Assembly (NCBI GenBank): GCA_002946415.1 | Contig: NJPS01000067.1 | Span: forward strand, 1 to 64,000 | Source: Rutstroemia sp. NJR-2017a BVV2 | Taxonomy: Eukaryota; Ascomycota; Leotiomycetes; Helotiales; Rutstroemiaceae | Direction of reading: 5' to 3' | DNA length: 64,000 nt | Shown: positions 36,883-48,779 of the stretch, piece after piece | Numbering within the stretch: position 1 is the first letter of the stretch | How the letters are laid out: each line of letters begins with the position of its first letter | The notes under the pieces: model-generated | Databases searched by the model: none | Told to the model about the DNA's origin: nothing | Seen by the model: the letters and a program-made list of their open reading frames with translations, nothing else | Made by a program: the position numbers and the translations under genes

Positions 36883-39622
36883 ATGGCTTCTCAGAGACTC
36901 AGGTCTATGTTGGATGTAGGTGACACTCCGACTACCTCAAACTCACACCAAGACTACGCATACCAGCAGCAGCCTCAACCTCACCAAAGCATTCCCATTT
37001 CCAACGAAAATCCTTCCCCTCGGCCTCCGACGAATGAGGTACCTGAGTCTGGCTTGAGTGCTAGCACCTACACTCTGTTTCGACCACAAACTCTTGCGCA
37101 GACCGAAACAAGCTATACGCAAGATGTGACGGATCAAAACTCTACAGCACAAGTATACGCTGATCAGATGCCTACGCAACATTCCGAGACTCATGTCGGC
37201 GAGAAGGTAGCTCAGCAGTATTCCGAGAATCATGTTACGCGGAATGAGAGTACAGCATTACCAGGCCATGTCCACGGCGTCAATACCAAGGTTGCTCTTG
37301 CGCCAATGGCAGGTGGGCTTACACACGATAATGCTGCTGCTTCTGGTCCTACACTCAAAGACAGGACAGATGTAATGGTAGCTAGTGCGACAGAGACGGT
37401 AAATATGATAGCTTTGAACGCTGCAGCGCAGGCACAATCCGTTGCACTCAAAGCAGCAGCAAACACAAAGCTGAAAGTGATGACAAACCCAACTGTCCAA
37501 CATATCACTGAGAAAGTGCGGGAGAACTTTTCAACAGACAGTCATGGGATAGCACACAAGGACTATGGTATTCGGGGTGCTGTACAACAGAATCAAGGTG
37601 TTCCCATCAATAGCGTTAGGGATATCGGATGGCACCGACCTCCTATTGAGATTCCGGATCCATTGATCGGAGGTCTACCAAATGGAAGACTATTTTCGAT
37701 GATAAGACGCTTCAATAAGGTAAGAAGAAAACCAGCATATGGATCATATTCTAATTCGATTAGGATGTATTCGATGTTCGTGCAGTCGATCTCGAAGCTT
37801 CTCGTGGACTTGACCTAAATGATGCCTGGTCGGACGAACACGCTGCAGACAAGATCACATTGCATCTCCAGCGAATGTACTTGTCGATAATACTTGGATT
37901 CGCTAGCCTTAGTAAACACGTTGCTAGACTTCGGTCATGGAAGGAAACTCGCCGAACAGGCGCTTTCTGTGCGGTATGTTTTATCCTAGTGTCTTTATGG
38001 GTAACTACTCACATGATACAAGGCATACTTTACAGCATGGGCTTCTAATATGTTGATGCCCTTAGTGCTCGGCAGTCTGATTGTGCTAGTCTCCTCAAAA
38101 AAGGCTCGCGACATTCTATTTCCTCCAGCTCCCCTAGCTCTAGTAAACATGAGAACTGGCGGGATCCAGAAACCGCAAGCTGGCCAACTGGGAACAAACA
38201 ACACTCTCACCGGTGCACCAGAAAAGCAAGAAGGTGAAGCTGTTGAAGAAGAAGCTGCCAATTTTGTAGATAACATCCGTCACATGGTTGGAAGAGCAAT
38301 CGGAATGCACGAGAAGGAACAGAATGATGGGGATCCCTTAGAACGCAAGATTCCAAAGCCTATTAGAAATGCTGCGAGAGCTGTTAAGTCGGCTGGATCT
38401 GCTCCTGGGCATACTGGGAACGAGAAAGACCAGACTCAAAAACCTATGGAGGAAATTCTTTGGGAGAAGGCTAACCCAAAGCAAATCGAACCAATCATCA
38501 ATACCGTACCTCACATCATAGGTGAGATTGTCGACAATTGGGAGCGCTTTGCTAAGTAAGTGACGTTGTGATTTTGTTTTGTGGCTTTGGCTGACCGTTG
38601 AAGTGCGATCTCACCAACTCCACCATTCCAAAAGATGACCTTTCTTCGGATTAACACTCTCTTAGCACCCGCGTTTTTGATGTCGCTATCTGTCAACTAC
38701 TACACCGTCTACAAAGGAATTGGTTTTGCCATTGGCTTTGGTATCTTCGGTGACCCAATATTGACGCCCAGTGTTCAGTGGCTGAACCGGAATTATCCCA
38801 ATTGGATGGAGCTTTTGGAGCCCAAGAAGTAGGTTACTCCTGATCCGTGTATAGAAGGCGAAACTAACATTATAAAGCAACATTCTTCGCGGAGTTCCCA
38901 CAAATAACCAGCTTACACTCACACTCCTCCGTATTGGAGAGGCCAATCATACGCCCCTCCCCCCAGTACCAACCTCCCACCCCGACGATCCCAATGAGCA
39001 GCAAGTCATTGATCCGGATAATATTCCACTTGACGCCGCCGATGCCGAAATTCAGCACGCTGTCCATCCATCTGGAAATATGGAGAAGTCTCATCCACAG
39101 CCAGAAGAGGAGAACGAAGGCCCGAAGCATAAAAAGCTGTCCAAGTTCATCCGCCTCCTCAAGGGCAACACTAAAGCATCTGTAGAGACGAAAGTGGCTG
39201 TAGACCATATCCGTGCTCAGTTCGGCAACGAGAAAGCCAAAGGACACCTAGGCGTTCTTCCAAAGAAGAAGAATCTCATCTACGCCGGCCCTAGCGAGTA
39301 TAAGGCTCGATATGATGGCAAGAAGGGCTGGCTCTATATCACGGACAACTCTATAATATTCAGCCACAAGGAGCAGGGTGATAGATCATCTCCAGTTGTT
39401 GAGATATTCTTTGCGGATATCAAGCAATTGAAGCGAGCAACAGCATTCTCGGTCAAGGCTGCGGAGGTAGCAGCTGATTGGGGAACTGACAGAGAACTAT
39501 TGGGGAGTGTGGAGATTAATGGGTTGAATGATAAGACGTGGAGGTTTACTGCGCTGCCAGAAAGGGATGAGCTGTTCAATCGCTTGGTCGCTATTGGTGA
39601 GCACCGATGGGAGAATTTGTGA
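36883..39622 (+). CDS. DUF3292-family membrane-associated protein with GRAM/PH-like C-terminus
   Basis: Five exons: 36883-37719, 37764-37973, 38023-38555, 38604-38828, 38878-39622, giving 849 aa. Introns of 44-49 bp have GTAAGA, GTATGT, GTAAGT and GTAGGT donors and AG acceptors; phases match, and the fourth has an ACTAAC branch site. The start ATG lies in a TTACCATGG context. Residues 1-160 are low-complexity, Gln/Pro/Thr-rich. The conserved block begins near DIGWHRPPIEIPDPLIGG and runs through LEASRGLDLNDAWSDEHAADK. Hydrophobic segments are at about 357-376 (LMPLVLGSLIVLV) and 545-575 (LLAPAFLMS.., GIGFAIGFGIFG). The last 120 residues (KKNLIYAGPSEYKARYDGKKG, LYITDNSIIF, WRFTALPERDELFNRLVAIGEHRW) look like a GRAM/PH-type lipid-binding fold. 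Such proteins are known only as a fungal family of unknown function. A role at a membrane is inference. The gene appears intact. Confidence 0.88.
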
Positions 39623-41405
39623 AGTGGATGGTTATGCACGATAGGACGCAGGTAGCACAGTGGCAACAGCATTAATCTTGAGTTAACCGCTTCTAGAAAC
39701 AATACATAACAGGGTATTATCTCCGATGTGTTCTGTGAGTCTCCGAGTCCAGCAAGCTGTCGTTTATCCTCTAGAGCTCGTTCGTCAGGCTTTCAGCTAG
39801 CCTTCCAAGAGCTGAAAGCCATGTAGATTAAGGTAGGGTTAATGTTCGTTCAACTCCTATAGCCATATTAGAATGCGCTGATAGGGGACTCGTTTCTTGC
39901 TGCAAGAATCAAGAGTACACGGCAGCTCTACAGTCCTCCTTGCTAGTTGAATATGGCGAAAACTACCTACCAGCTCCTTGATTCCATCTGAAGAACACGT
40001 CTGTTAATCTCAAACACAAATCTATTATGATCGAAGACTATGAATCCGATAAAGAATGCATTTCCCAATGGGTGGCTACTCCTCAAAGCTCAAACATTCA
40101 CTCTGCGTCGTCCAGCCTGACGGGCGGTATATGTGGTGTCTGAGCTTTTAATGAAACCTATGAGTTAGCCCATATGTTTATTTGTCGTGGACTGTGCGAT
40201 CATTATCGGCGTGGGTTTTCTTTCAAGAATGAATAGAGCTCGTAAGTCAATACTGTATAGAGAGTAGACGTCTACCCTGTCCGAAAGTTCCCCATCGTCT
40301 TGCCTTTCAAAAGGGGTCTGATTCCCAGAGTTGGTCCGGACTGCAAAGAGCTAGGGATAAAAGATCGAAAAGCCAGCGGGCGAGCAGTTGCGCATATCTC
40401 ACATTGAAATTGGATATCTTATCGGATTACTGATATATACGGCGTAACGGGAGTTCCTCCGCATCTTGGCCTTGTACTTGAGAAGAGAAAAGAACAAGCG
40501 GTATGAGCTTCTGATACCCTGCCTTAGGTTGAGTCATGAAAACATTCACTTAAAACTTACTGCGATGTATCAATCGCGGACCAAAACACATAGTTCCGAT
40601 GTTTGGGTGCAGTGCCCTGAATCTACTAAAGGTCAGGAATAGGATTGTGCAATCGTACAGGTTGTTGCCAGGTGGATAATCCTTATATAGAATCAAGACC
40701 AGCCCCACCGCGACAATTCTTTCCCTAGAGATCAGCATTGATGAATATGGAAAAGGTGAGGTCGTTGAGCTGAGTCGGCACGGCCCGAGCTCTCTCGTTT
40801 TGTGGTAGTAGTGTCGCTTTTTGGAGCCTCTCGCAGTCTCTTTTCGGTGTCTCCTTTAAGTTAGTTTTGGAGCTCTCCACCGCTACTCTGATCCCCAGAT
40901 TATTCCAGAATGTTCTAGCGGTCTTGGCACAATCTCTGCTGCTGTACATCAGTAAGGCTTAGCTGAACGTTGTTTACCTACGGTTGCTAGGCCAACTGTA
41001 AATTTCTCCTGTGTCATGTCAATCTCATTTGGAAAGTTGTTGGAATCCTACGAAAAGTGAGTCTGTATGAGTTACTGTTTCACCTCAACTAGAAGGCTGG
41101 TCCAATCCTCAGCACGAATAGAAAAGCCACATCTCGGTTTATAGTATCTTGTAATGGGATACTCATTGATAGCAAAGGTTTGAATAGGACAAAATTACGG
41201 AGAAGCTTTTACAACGAAAACATGAAACGTTAGATCATGGTTTGCTAGAGGACTTGAGAGCGAGTTTGCGAGATACCAGATAATGGAGTTGAATACACAT
41301 ACAAAAGCTTGCAACGAACAAGCAGACTATAATACAATAGATCTTCATAAAGAGCCAGAATCCATCCAATAAGCCGTCCCGCAATCGTAACCTGGGTGTT
41401 TACCA
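39623..41405. other. Intergenic stretch, no supported gene
   Basis: Composition is ordinary but no frame shows codon structure, splice-consistent extension or known motifs. Two short minus-strand open frames (40550-40738, 40725-40949) overlap and have no recognisable content. It holds the 3' region of the DUF3292 gene and the downstream side of the frame ending at 41406. I found no tRNA-like cloverleaf. Confidence 0.5.
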
Positions 41406-42245
41406 TCACCAATATATCCTATATATCCAAACGTCAACTTTAATCGTACTACAGCGCCCCCTTCCAACCCAAAAACATATTGTATGGAAAAACAATAACA
41501 ATGAAAAGTACTGTAGTGGTCGTAGTATACGCCTGATGTAAGTGGAATATTGCAGATATCCCGTGTACTTCCGAGCCGGTAGCTCTTTGTAGTCTCGGTT
41601 TGTCATTTGCAGATCACAGCTCTTTCTTAGGGTGTCCTCCATATAGCAGGATTTGCAATCCGTCGGGGATATCAGAAGTTGTATCTCCTCTATCACAATT
41701 CCATCATTGATATAAGGAATAGTTGTATAGAAATTTTGGAAGAGTATAAGAGGTATTTCATAGGTGTCGAGTCTCTCTCCATTTATGATTCTCAGGTCCG
41801 AAAGTTTTAGCTTATCATTCAGGAAGTCTCGTTCTCCGATCAACCAGAAATACCTCATATTGTCCCACGAATTTGGACCGGTCTGAGGGACAACAGGTGC
41901 TGACAGAGTTCCCGAGAAAAGTCTAATGAAAGCTACCATTGTTATAGGGGGCGAACCAACATAGGAATCTTGACTTAGATCCTCCTCCGTGTAAGGCACG
42001 AAGATGAGAAACAATCCTATGAGTTTTGGCCGGATACAAATCGTGAACCGGGAATCTCCGGGCAGATATCGCAGTTCATATGCTATCAGCGAGCATAATT
42101 TGCATTGATGCGGGATCGACTTCAATAATGATCTAATTGGGATATCTCGATGACTAGGCAGAACTATATACTGTGGACGGGGCGGGCGGGATGCGCTCGA
42201 CGGAGATTCGAACTGTTTGTCTTGAAATGATTCCCATTCTGTTGG
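41406..42245 (-). pseudogene. Open frame without ATG, possible HET-type N-terminal relic
   Basis: A 279-codon minus-strand frame is open from just after a TAA at 42246-42248 to a stop at 41406-41408, with no ATG before the middle. Near its start is a Ser/Pro/Arg-rich linker (SPSSSASRPPRPQ), then LPSHRDIPIRSLLKSIPHQCKLCSLIAYELR. That pattern (L..S...C.LC.LI...L) resembles the segment preceding the HET (heterokaryon incompatibility) domain in many fungal proteins. The rest (DSRFTICIRPKL.., ERDFLNDKLKLSDLRI) has no motif I know, and the HET signature itself (LSYxWG type) is absent. It could be a truncated relic, an internal exon of a gene whose first exon lies at 42.25-42.6 kb, or unrelated. The HET comparison is weak. 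Confidence 0.3.
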
Positions 42246-43076
42246 TTAAACGAGATTAAATGGGGCGTAGACTACGGAAGGGCATTACAAGGGCTAATTG
42301 AATGTACGGCATAGGGCTGAAATGAGGGCATTCGTAGAATTATCTAGATCCGTAGTTGCACGGAAGAGCTGGGTATTTAACACCCAGCTTGTTCCCATCT
42401 TTTAGAAGAATCAGACTTTTATCAACCACAGCATCAGATCACTACTTGAGGTGATCTTATGCCACGGTTGAGTAGTCAACCTACACATTCTGATATGGCA
42501 CTATCCGTCATTAACTTACATTTGGGACATAGCGCAGAGTCGATCTCCCATAGAGATCTGTCGGATAGATCAAAAGGCTGAAGAAACGATGGCTCCATTA
42601 TTATCACTGATGTTATTGAAAAGAGCCGACTAGAATCCTAGAGGATACGTTTGTCGGTAAGTCGGTGCTTCAGCCATGCAATGGCCGCACGGGCTATCAT
42701 GCCTCAGGCATGTAGCGTACCCCATCACTTAATGCTGCATGCATTTACGGTCGTTGTATGCCCGTACATACCTCCGTACATGCCGAAACTGGAGTATCGG
42801 AATATATTAAAAGGAGCTTCGGAATGCTCGCATTTGTACTATAAATAAGCCGCTGTACAGCTAGTTAGTTATTGAGAATTACGACGATTTTACCTATTGA
42901 ATATAAGCTGGCCATTTTGCGCCCAGTCTAGTGTTCCGGGTGACCGTCGGACCGTGTCACGTGACCCTCCTGGATCTCCCCCTTTTTAGTCATCACTTTT
43001 GCCTGGAGGTCCAACCAACAAAGCTCGATATAATACTATCTTCAGTTGATTGATCTCGTTATTTTCAAATCTAGAA
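42246..43076. other. Intergenic region between HET-like relic and epoxide hydrolase
   Basis: No gene supported. A plus-strand open frame at 42651-42848 looks fortuitous. The stretch contains the downstream region of the epoxide hydrolase gene and a perfect CACGTG palindrome at 42956-42965. Confidence 0.5.
42956..42965. promoter_or_regulatory. GTCACGTGAC palindrome, candidate bHLH site
   Basis: This is a perfect 10-bp palindrome with an E-box core CACGTG and flanks GT/AC, the type bound by fungal bHLH factors such as Cbf1/Pho4 relatives. It lies downstream of the epoxide hydrolase and could serve an unseen transcript. By chance such a site is not rare, so its function is unproven. Confidence 0.3.
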
Positions 43077-44399
43077 TTATATTTTGAAATATTCACCGAA
43101 CAGCTTTCTACAATCCTCCAAAATAACTTCCGGACATTCTAGCGAAGCAAAATGACCTCCTATACCGCATTCTATAGATAATATTAGCGCTGCTCATAAT
43201 ATCATACAGCTCATACTATATTCACTTCGGTTGGGTTGAGGAGCAAAACTCACCATTGTAGAAAACTAAATCTCCGGTTCTCTCCACGCCCCTCTTCGTT
43301 CCAGGTTCAGTATCCCAGAAGAAGCTTGTATAGCCTAATGGCACCGTAATTTTGTTTTCTTCCGCCACCTGGAATCGTCCAAACTCCGCATGTGTCAAGT
43401 TTTCGTAGTACGGCAGCATAGACGTCATGATGCACCCGCTAAGATAATACAAACTTGCTTGCGTAAGTATGATTTGATCCCAACTTGGATCGTTATTGTA
43501 TTTGGCCGGATTCGAGGCTTCAATATATTTCTCGCCGACCCAGATCAAGATACCCACAGGGTTGTCTTGAAGTGCAACTCCAATCGTATGAGGTCGAGTA
43601 CGCATACACATCGCATACCCCATATGATTATCGTACCAGTCTTGACAGCGAGCCTCAACTTTCTTTTCTCGAGGAGTTTGAGTTTCCTGCGCTCCTTCGG
43701 ATAGCGGGACAGGTGCAAAATGCAGATGCACAGCTTTGCATGCAGGATACCGAGAGGTTCCAAGTTCGCGCGCTACGAAATGTCCCCAGTCCCCACCTTG
43801 GACTACATAGTTGGTGTACCCCAGCAACCGCATAAGGGAATCAAAAATGCGGGCGGTGTCTTGAAGGGTCCAGCTACGTCTGGGAGGAGGTGAGGACCAG
43901 CAGAATCCGGGGAGACTGGGGACGATGACGTGGAAAGAGGGCGTAGTGAGCGTGGTGGGCGAGGATGGAGATGAGGAAGGATTGGCGAAGGAGTCGACTA
44001 CGCGGTCGAATTCGTAAAATGTCCCGGGCCATCCATGGACTAGAAGGAGGGGAATAGCATTGCGGTTGGGGGAACGAGTATGTGTGAAATGGATGGAATG
44101 AGTGTGGTTGTTGTCGGGAATTGATGCTATGAAGTGAGAATGACGATTCAGATGGTTTTGAACGGTTGGCCAATTAAAGTCTGTTAGCCAAGTATTGTAA
44201 AGTCTATGAATCCATTCCATGCTGATGCCTAGAAAGTTGTTAGAGGATAACTCTGATGAAGGCGGTGAGACATACCATAGTCAGATCCTGCATCGGGTAC
44301 AATTGGATTTTGAGGCAGGCGAGTATCTCTTAGTTTCGCAAGCATACGATCAACCTCTGATTGAGGGATCTCTATCTTGAATGTTTTGATAGTAGCCAT
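43077..44399 (-). CDS. Microsomal-type epoxide hydrolase
   Basis: Three exons on the minus strand: 44399-44276, 44228-43254, 43171-43077, giving 397 aa. Introns of 47 bp (GTATGT..TAG) and 82 bp (GTGAGT..TAG) are both phase 1; splicing restores DYGISMEW and ECGIGGHFASLE. The start is the ATG at 44399 (MATIKTFKIEI), which begins the epoxide hydrolase N-terminal domain. An upstream in-frame ATG would add 31 hydrophobic residues and is less likely. Alpha/beta-hydrolase parts: oxyanion loop HGWPG (106-110), nucleophile Asp188 in GGDWGH, lid Tyr315/316, candidate acid Asp347, catalytic His373 in GGHFA. Spacing and length agree with the Aspergillus niger enzyme as I remember it. It hydrolyses epoxides to vicinal diols through an ester intermediate, in detoxification or secondary metabolism. 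All key residues are present; probably functional. Confidence 0.93.
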
Positions 44400-45013
44400 T
44401 CTATTAGGTTGTAGTAAAGAAATACTGGAAAAGAGTAGTGATGCTTGAAAAGCGTTGAAAAGGATACACCAAGATGAAAAGAAATTTCTCAATCTCTGAG
44501 CAACATTTAATTTACTACGATCAATAATTTATATACAAACGTCTTACATCGCATTTGTCAATCTTATTGACTCTGAGCAGTACTTGCATCAGCATTTCCT
44601 AGTATCACTGACGTATGGGATTGTTTAATCAACCAATCAGATGTACCCGCTGGGTAAGGCTTGATTCTTACCTTCGGATTCTGATTGGAGTGCAAAAAGA
44701 CAATCCACCAGATACTCTCTTTCTAATTCTACTTGGTGCGATATCAGAACTAAGGAGGTGGGCATTGTCGGCTTCGTCGTATGAGTGTGCGAAACGTGAG
44801 AATCTCAGGACTGTCTCGATATAAATTCTGCACATACCCATTCAGGAAATTCGATAAGTATTGTGGGTGAGATGTTCCCTAGTCTTTGTCTGTGAGAAAT
44901 CTACATTATCTAAGCCTTCCTGTTCATATAATTCTCTCTCCAAACTCGATCAATCAAAGTGAGACAAGGCTGTATAATAGTAGAACCCTTTAACTGTGAG
45001 TTCTACATGCCGT
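44400..45013. other. Promoter side of epoxide hydrolase
   Basis: Between the epoxide hydrolase start and the end of the dehydrogenase relic, both on the minus strand. It should hold the epoxide hydrolase promoter. No clear TATA box or factor site stands out, and a plus-strand open frame at 44615-44824 has no recognisable content. Confidence 0.5.
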
Positions 45014-45590
45014 CTATTCCTTGGCAATTCCCTGCCTTTCGTTCCAATCTCGGTCGAATACCGTGAGAGACCGCTGTGGTGAACGGGTCGTTCGAGTTAG
45101 CTGATGACTGATTGTTTTGAGAGATGCATTTAGCTCACCACTGGGAACCACATCCAGAGCTTCGATCGATACATTCAATGGCTGTTCCAACATGTAGACT
45201 GCCCCTCCGGCTATATCCGTGGGGTCTAGTGGAGTAAATCCTTCAAAGAACTTATTGTACTTTTCCTTATCATGATCCACTCGCAAGCTGTGGAAGTTGG
45301 TAGCAACACAGCCTGGTCTCAAAACAAGGACTCGAATGTTTGTTCCGCAAAGTTCGTTTCTCAAAGCGTTACTGAAAGCTTCTTGGGCAGCTTTATTGGT
45401 ATGATAGACAGATTCTCCTGGGAATGGAGGGACTTCAAGACCGGTGACTGAGGTAATATTAAGAATCGTACCCGCCTTTTTCTTTATGAATGAAGCATTA
45501 AGCGCAGAGTATATTGTGAACATAAGACCGTTAATGTTGGGACGAGTGGCAAAGCGCATTCACTTGTACTGGAGGTAATCTCCACCACTT
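45014..45590 (-). pseudogene. Short-chain dehydrogenase/reductase, 5'-truncated relic
   Basis: The frame 45559-45014 gives the C-terminal two thirds of a classical SDR: NINGLMFTIYSALN, then GTILNITSVTG with the catalytic Ser, the YHTNK catalytic Tyr/Lys pair, LRNELCGTNIRVLVLRPGCV.TNF and DPTDIAGGAVYMLEQPLNVSIEALDVVPS. The N-terminal NAD(P)-binding Rossmann half (TGxxxGIG, NNAG) is missing. The sequence becomes AT-rich at about 45,590. Just upstream of the frame a stop (TGA) and a shifted frame VVEITSSTSE suggest a frameshift. Near the end, 45138-45074 looks like an intron (GTGAGC, GCTAACT branch, CACAG) but is 65 bp, so splicing would break the frame into QRSLTVFDRDWNER. SDRs oxidise or reduce alcohols and carbonyls. 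This copy should be inactive. Confidence 0.85.
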
Positions 45591-45600
45591 TTAAGTAAAT

Positions 45601-46098
45601 GGAATTTGTAATTAGTCTATAGCATTATATCATTTCTGATATATATAATAAGGGTTATAATGCCCACCCAGAATGAGAAGAAATATATATTATCAATAGT
45701 TATTTCGGCCACTTCCTAATAGTAGATAAGGTGATAACTAACCTGATATATACTAATACTGATTAGTATGAATTTATAGATCAGATACTATATCTTATTC
45801 AACTTATAAAGTATAGAATCCGATAAAGTACTGGATTTGCTAGATCAATTACTCTATATAGAGAACCTATTATAATATTGATTAGGAAATCAGAAGAGAC
45901 TTAACTTATAGTAAATCCGAGGTACTAGAACCTAGTAGTTACAAATTATAGATATTAAGGATTTTCGAACTAAGTATAAGATTTAGAAAGAGATCAAGAA
46001 TCTTGATTATTATAAAAGTAGTTAGTTTCTGTATTATTTTATATACTTACTCTAGTTTAGCAAAACTATTATTATATTATATTCTATATTATACTATT
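45601..46098. other. AT-rich junction between island and G3
   Basis: TpA-rich sequence with no recognisable element, between the truncated dehydrogenase and the G3 LTR. The change of composition at about 45,600 is abrupt. The element that removed the dehydrogenase 5' half is not identifiable here. Confidence 0.5.
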
Positions 46099-46312
46099 TA
46101 TAATAAATCTTCAATAATAGAATAGATTTAGCTTTAGAATTAACAACTAAAGAACTAAGAAAACTCTAAAGCTCGAAGAGTTTAAATATAGGAAGTTGAT
46201 TATATATAGAATATATAGTATACTAATACTATAATAGCTTAAACAAGAAGTTTGACTAAATAAGTTTTAGATAGAGAATTAGTTCTAAACTGTTTTCATA
46301 AAGTTCGTTATA
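46099..46312 (-). repeat. G3 3' LTR
   Basis: 214 bp, top-strand start TATAATAAATC, end GTTATA; pairs with 52227-52440 of identical length. The TG/CA ends have become TA. Confidence 0.9.
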
Positions 46313-48779
46313 CTATCTCTCTTTCTAAATAAGTTTATTCTTAAGTACTATTATCTTAGCTAAGAACTAATAATTAGTATTAGTTAAATAAATATAGAGT
46401 AAAAAATATATTAAAGAAATAAATTAAAGAATATATATCTTTGAATTAGTATTATTAGATAATTACTATTTATATAGTTATAATCCTCTTCTTTATCCTA
46501 GAATAGTTATAGCTATTCAGATAGGAGAGTAAATAGATTAAGAAATATTGAATTTTCTAAGTAGAAGTTATATAGTTTATATAGTACTGTTTTCAAATTA
46601 GAAGCTTTATACTAAATTAGATTAATATTATAATTGAGCTAGGAAATATAGTATTCTAGGGATCTATAATATTTTCTACAAATAAATACTTTATCAACTT
46701 TGTATTTATTAGTACTTATAATATTGAGTAGTGGTGAGAGTTTATTATACTAGCTAGATAATAGGTTATCAGTAGTTTTATATAATTTATCTATTGGGAA
46801 TATATTATAGATATATATTATATTAGGTAGCTCTAAATAGAATAAATAGTTTATTTTCTCAAATACCTTAAAGTATCTATTTATAGGGTAATCAAGCTTT
46901 TTTGATGATTACTATATTAGAAGATATTATATATCTAGCTATATATAGTTGTTTATATCGAAATCAATAAGTCTTTAATATATATTAGCTATTTTAGATA
47001 TATAGTCTTGTATTCTCTATATAGTAGAATATATATATTTAAGTACTTTATAATTATAGTAAGTATAGATATAGATATTATCTATATTAAGATTATCAAT
47101 TATAGAATAATCTATTTACTAGCTTTATAAAACTTTAGAAGTATATCTATAAAATACTTCAAAAAGTAAGAGATCTCTAAGCAATGAATATAGAAATATT
47201 AACTAGATATAATCTATTATAGAAAGATATTTCAACTAATTATCTTGGTAATAGCTGATAAAGGATCTTAAGTATTTTTATAGATATTAATTATAAATCT
47301 CCATCTAATTATCTATTTATAGATAGTCTATAATAGAAAGTTTAATATCTATATCTAGGATACTATTGAATTCTTTCTAGAAAAAGGAGATGAACTAAGA
47401 ACTATAGTTTGATAATATAGTGGTTGGTAGATTATAGTATCGATAAATATATATCAAATATAGTTTAGCTTATTTATATATATCGATAGTCTTATAATAG
47501 AGGATAATAATAATCTACTTACTTAAATAATTGATGATAACTAATATATTATCGAATCTATATTTATCTTTATTGAAACTATAGTAATCTATAATAATAT
47601 ATTCCTAAATATATATAGAGATTAGTAGAGGATATAGTAAATTAGATATTTTATCTCTTGGTACTAAGCTATAATAGTAGGTATAATAGTTATATATATA
47701 AGTAGTAATATTGCTTTAAAGACTATATCAATAGTACTAGTAGATAAGTAGTAATATAGTCTTCCGAATATCAGAATATATAGTTGTTATAGAGTTGTGG
47801 ACTTTACAGATTAAAAGGATATACAAATTAGTTATATTAAGAACAATTAAATAATCTTTGTAAAGTAAAAGATTATTTTATATAGAAAACTTGATTTAGT
47901 TAGTAATCGATATAATTCTTAGAGATTATAAGCTTTTCGCTTTTTAATTTATTTATAAAATATATATAACAAAAGTTAACTAATTTGGTATACTATATAG
48001 CTCAGATAACTAAGAATCGGTTTTGCAGAAGTAGATATATATTTAAATAGTAATTATCTAAGAATCTAATTACTTTTCTTTTAGTAGTTATTATATTCTT
48101 TTCTCTTTCTTAGTTTTATTCTAGAAGTCTAATTTATCTATTTTGCAAGTTAAAATATTAGCTAGAGAGTTCTACTTTTCGAGATAGTATATAATCAAGA
48201 AGTGATAGTTAGTAAGTAATTCAGTTTAGTATACTTAGCAAATATTAAAAGATTTAGTTAATATAAAGTATTCTAGTATTTTGTAGTTAGTATAGATATA
48301 TATCTAGTAAAGAGTACTAATCAATTTGGTATACTAGTTTGTAAACAATTTAATAATAACTAGTATTTCCTTATTATATATTTTATAGTTGAGCTTTATA
48401 ATTTGTATAATCTTTGAGAAATAAGTAATAAATAGATAGTTATTTTTATACTTCTAGGAAAATATATTAATTACTACTTTATCTAATATATCGGTTTCAA
48501 ATATATAGAGAAATATATAATTATAATATTTAAGTAAAGGGATAGAGATTAATATCTTTTTTAGTATATTAAATACTTATTAATAGTTTTTGTTGAAGTC
48601 GAAGTAAGTTTCGATCTTTATTAGGTTAATTAAAAGTTTTGCAATTAGATTAAAATTATAGATAAACCAATAATAGAAATTATAGAAACTTAAGAAAGAT
48701 TGAATACTTTTTATAATATTAGAATATTATTATTTTTATATAATAGTAACCTTTTCTAAATCTATTTCAATATTTTCAG

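Larger units (their letters stand above)
35931..45600. other. Gene island of ordinary base composition
   Basis: Base composition changes abruptly near 35,930 and again near 45,600. Inside, all dinucleotides including CpG and CpA are common, introns are fungal-type, and two multi-exon genes are intact. Outside, TpA dominates and all frames are RIP-broken. This is the two-compartment pattern of RIP-prone fungal genomes. No repeated copies of the island's genes are visible in the window, which agrees with their escape from RIP. Confidence 0.85.

Noticed and set aside
36943..37508. Minus-strand open frames opposite the first exon of the DUF3292 gene
   Set aside because: They are mirror frames of a well-supported coding exon.
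42651..42848. Plus-strand 65-codon open frame
   Set aside because: No homology signal, no splice context, and a length expected by chance.
43390..43835. Plus-strand open frames opposite the epoxide hydrolase
   Set aside because: They are shadows of the coding strand; the sense frame has all catalytic motifs.
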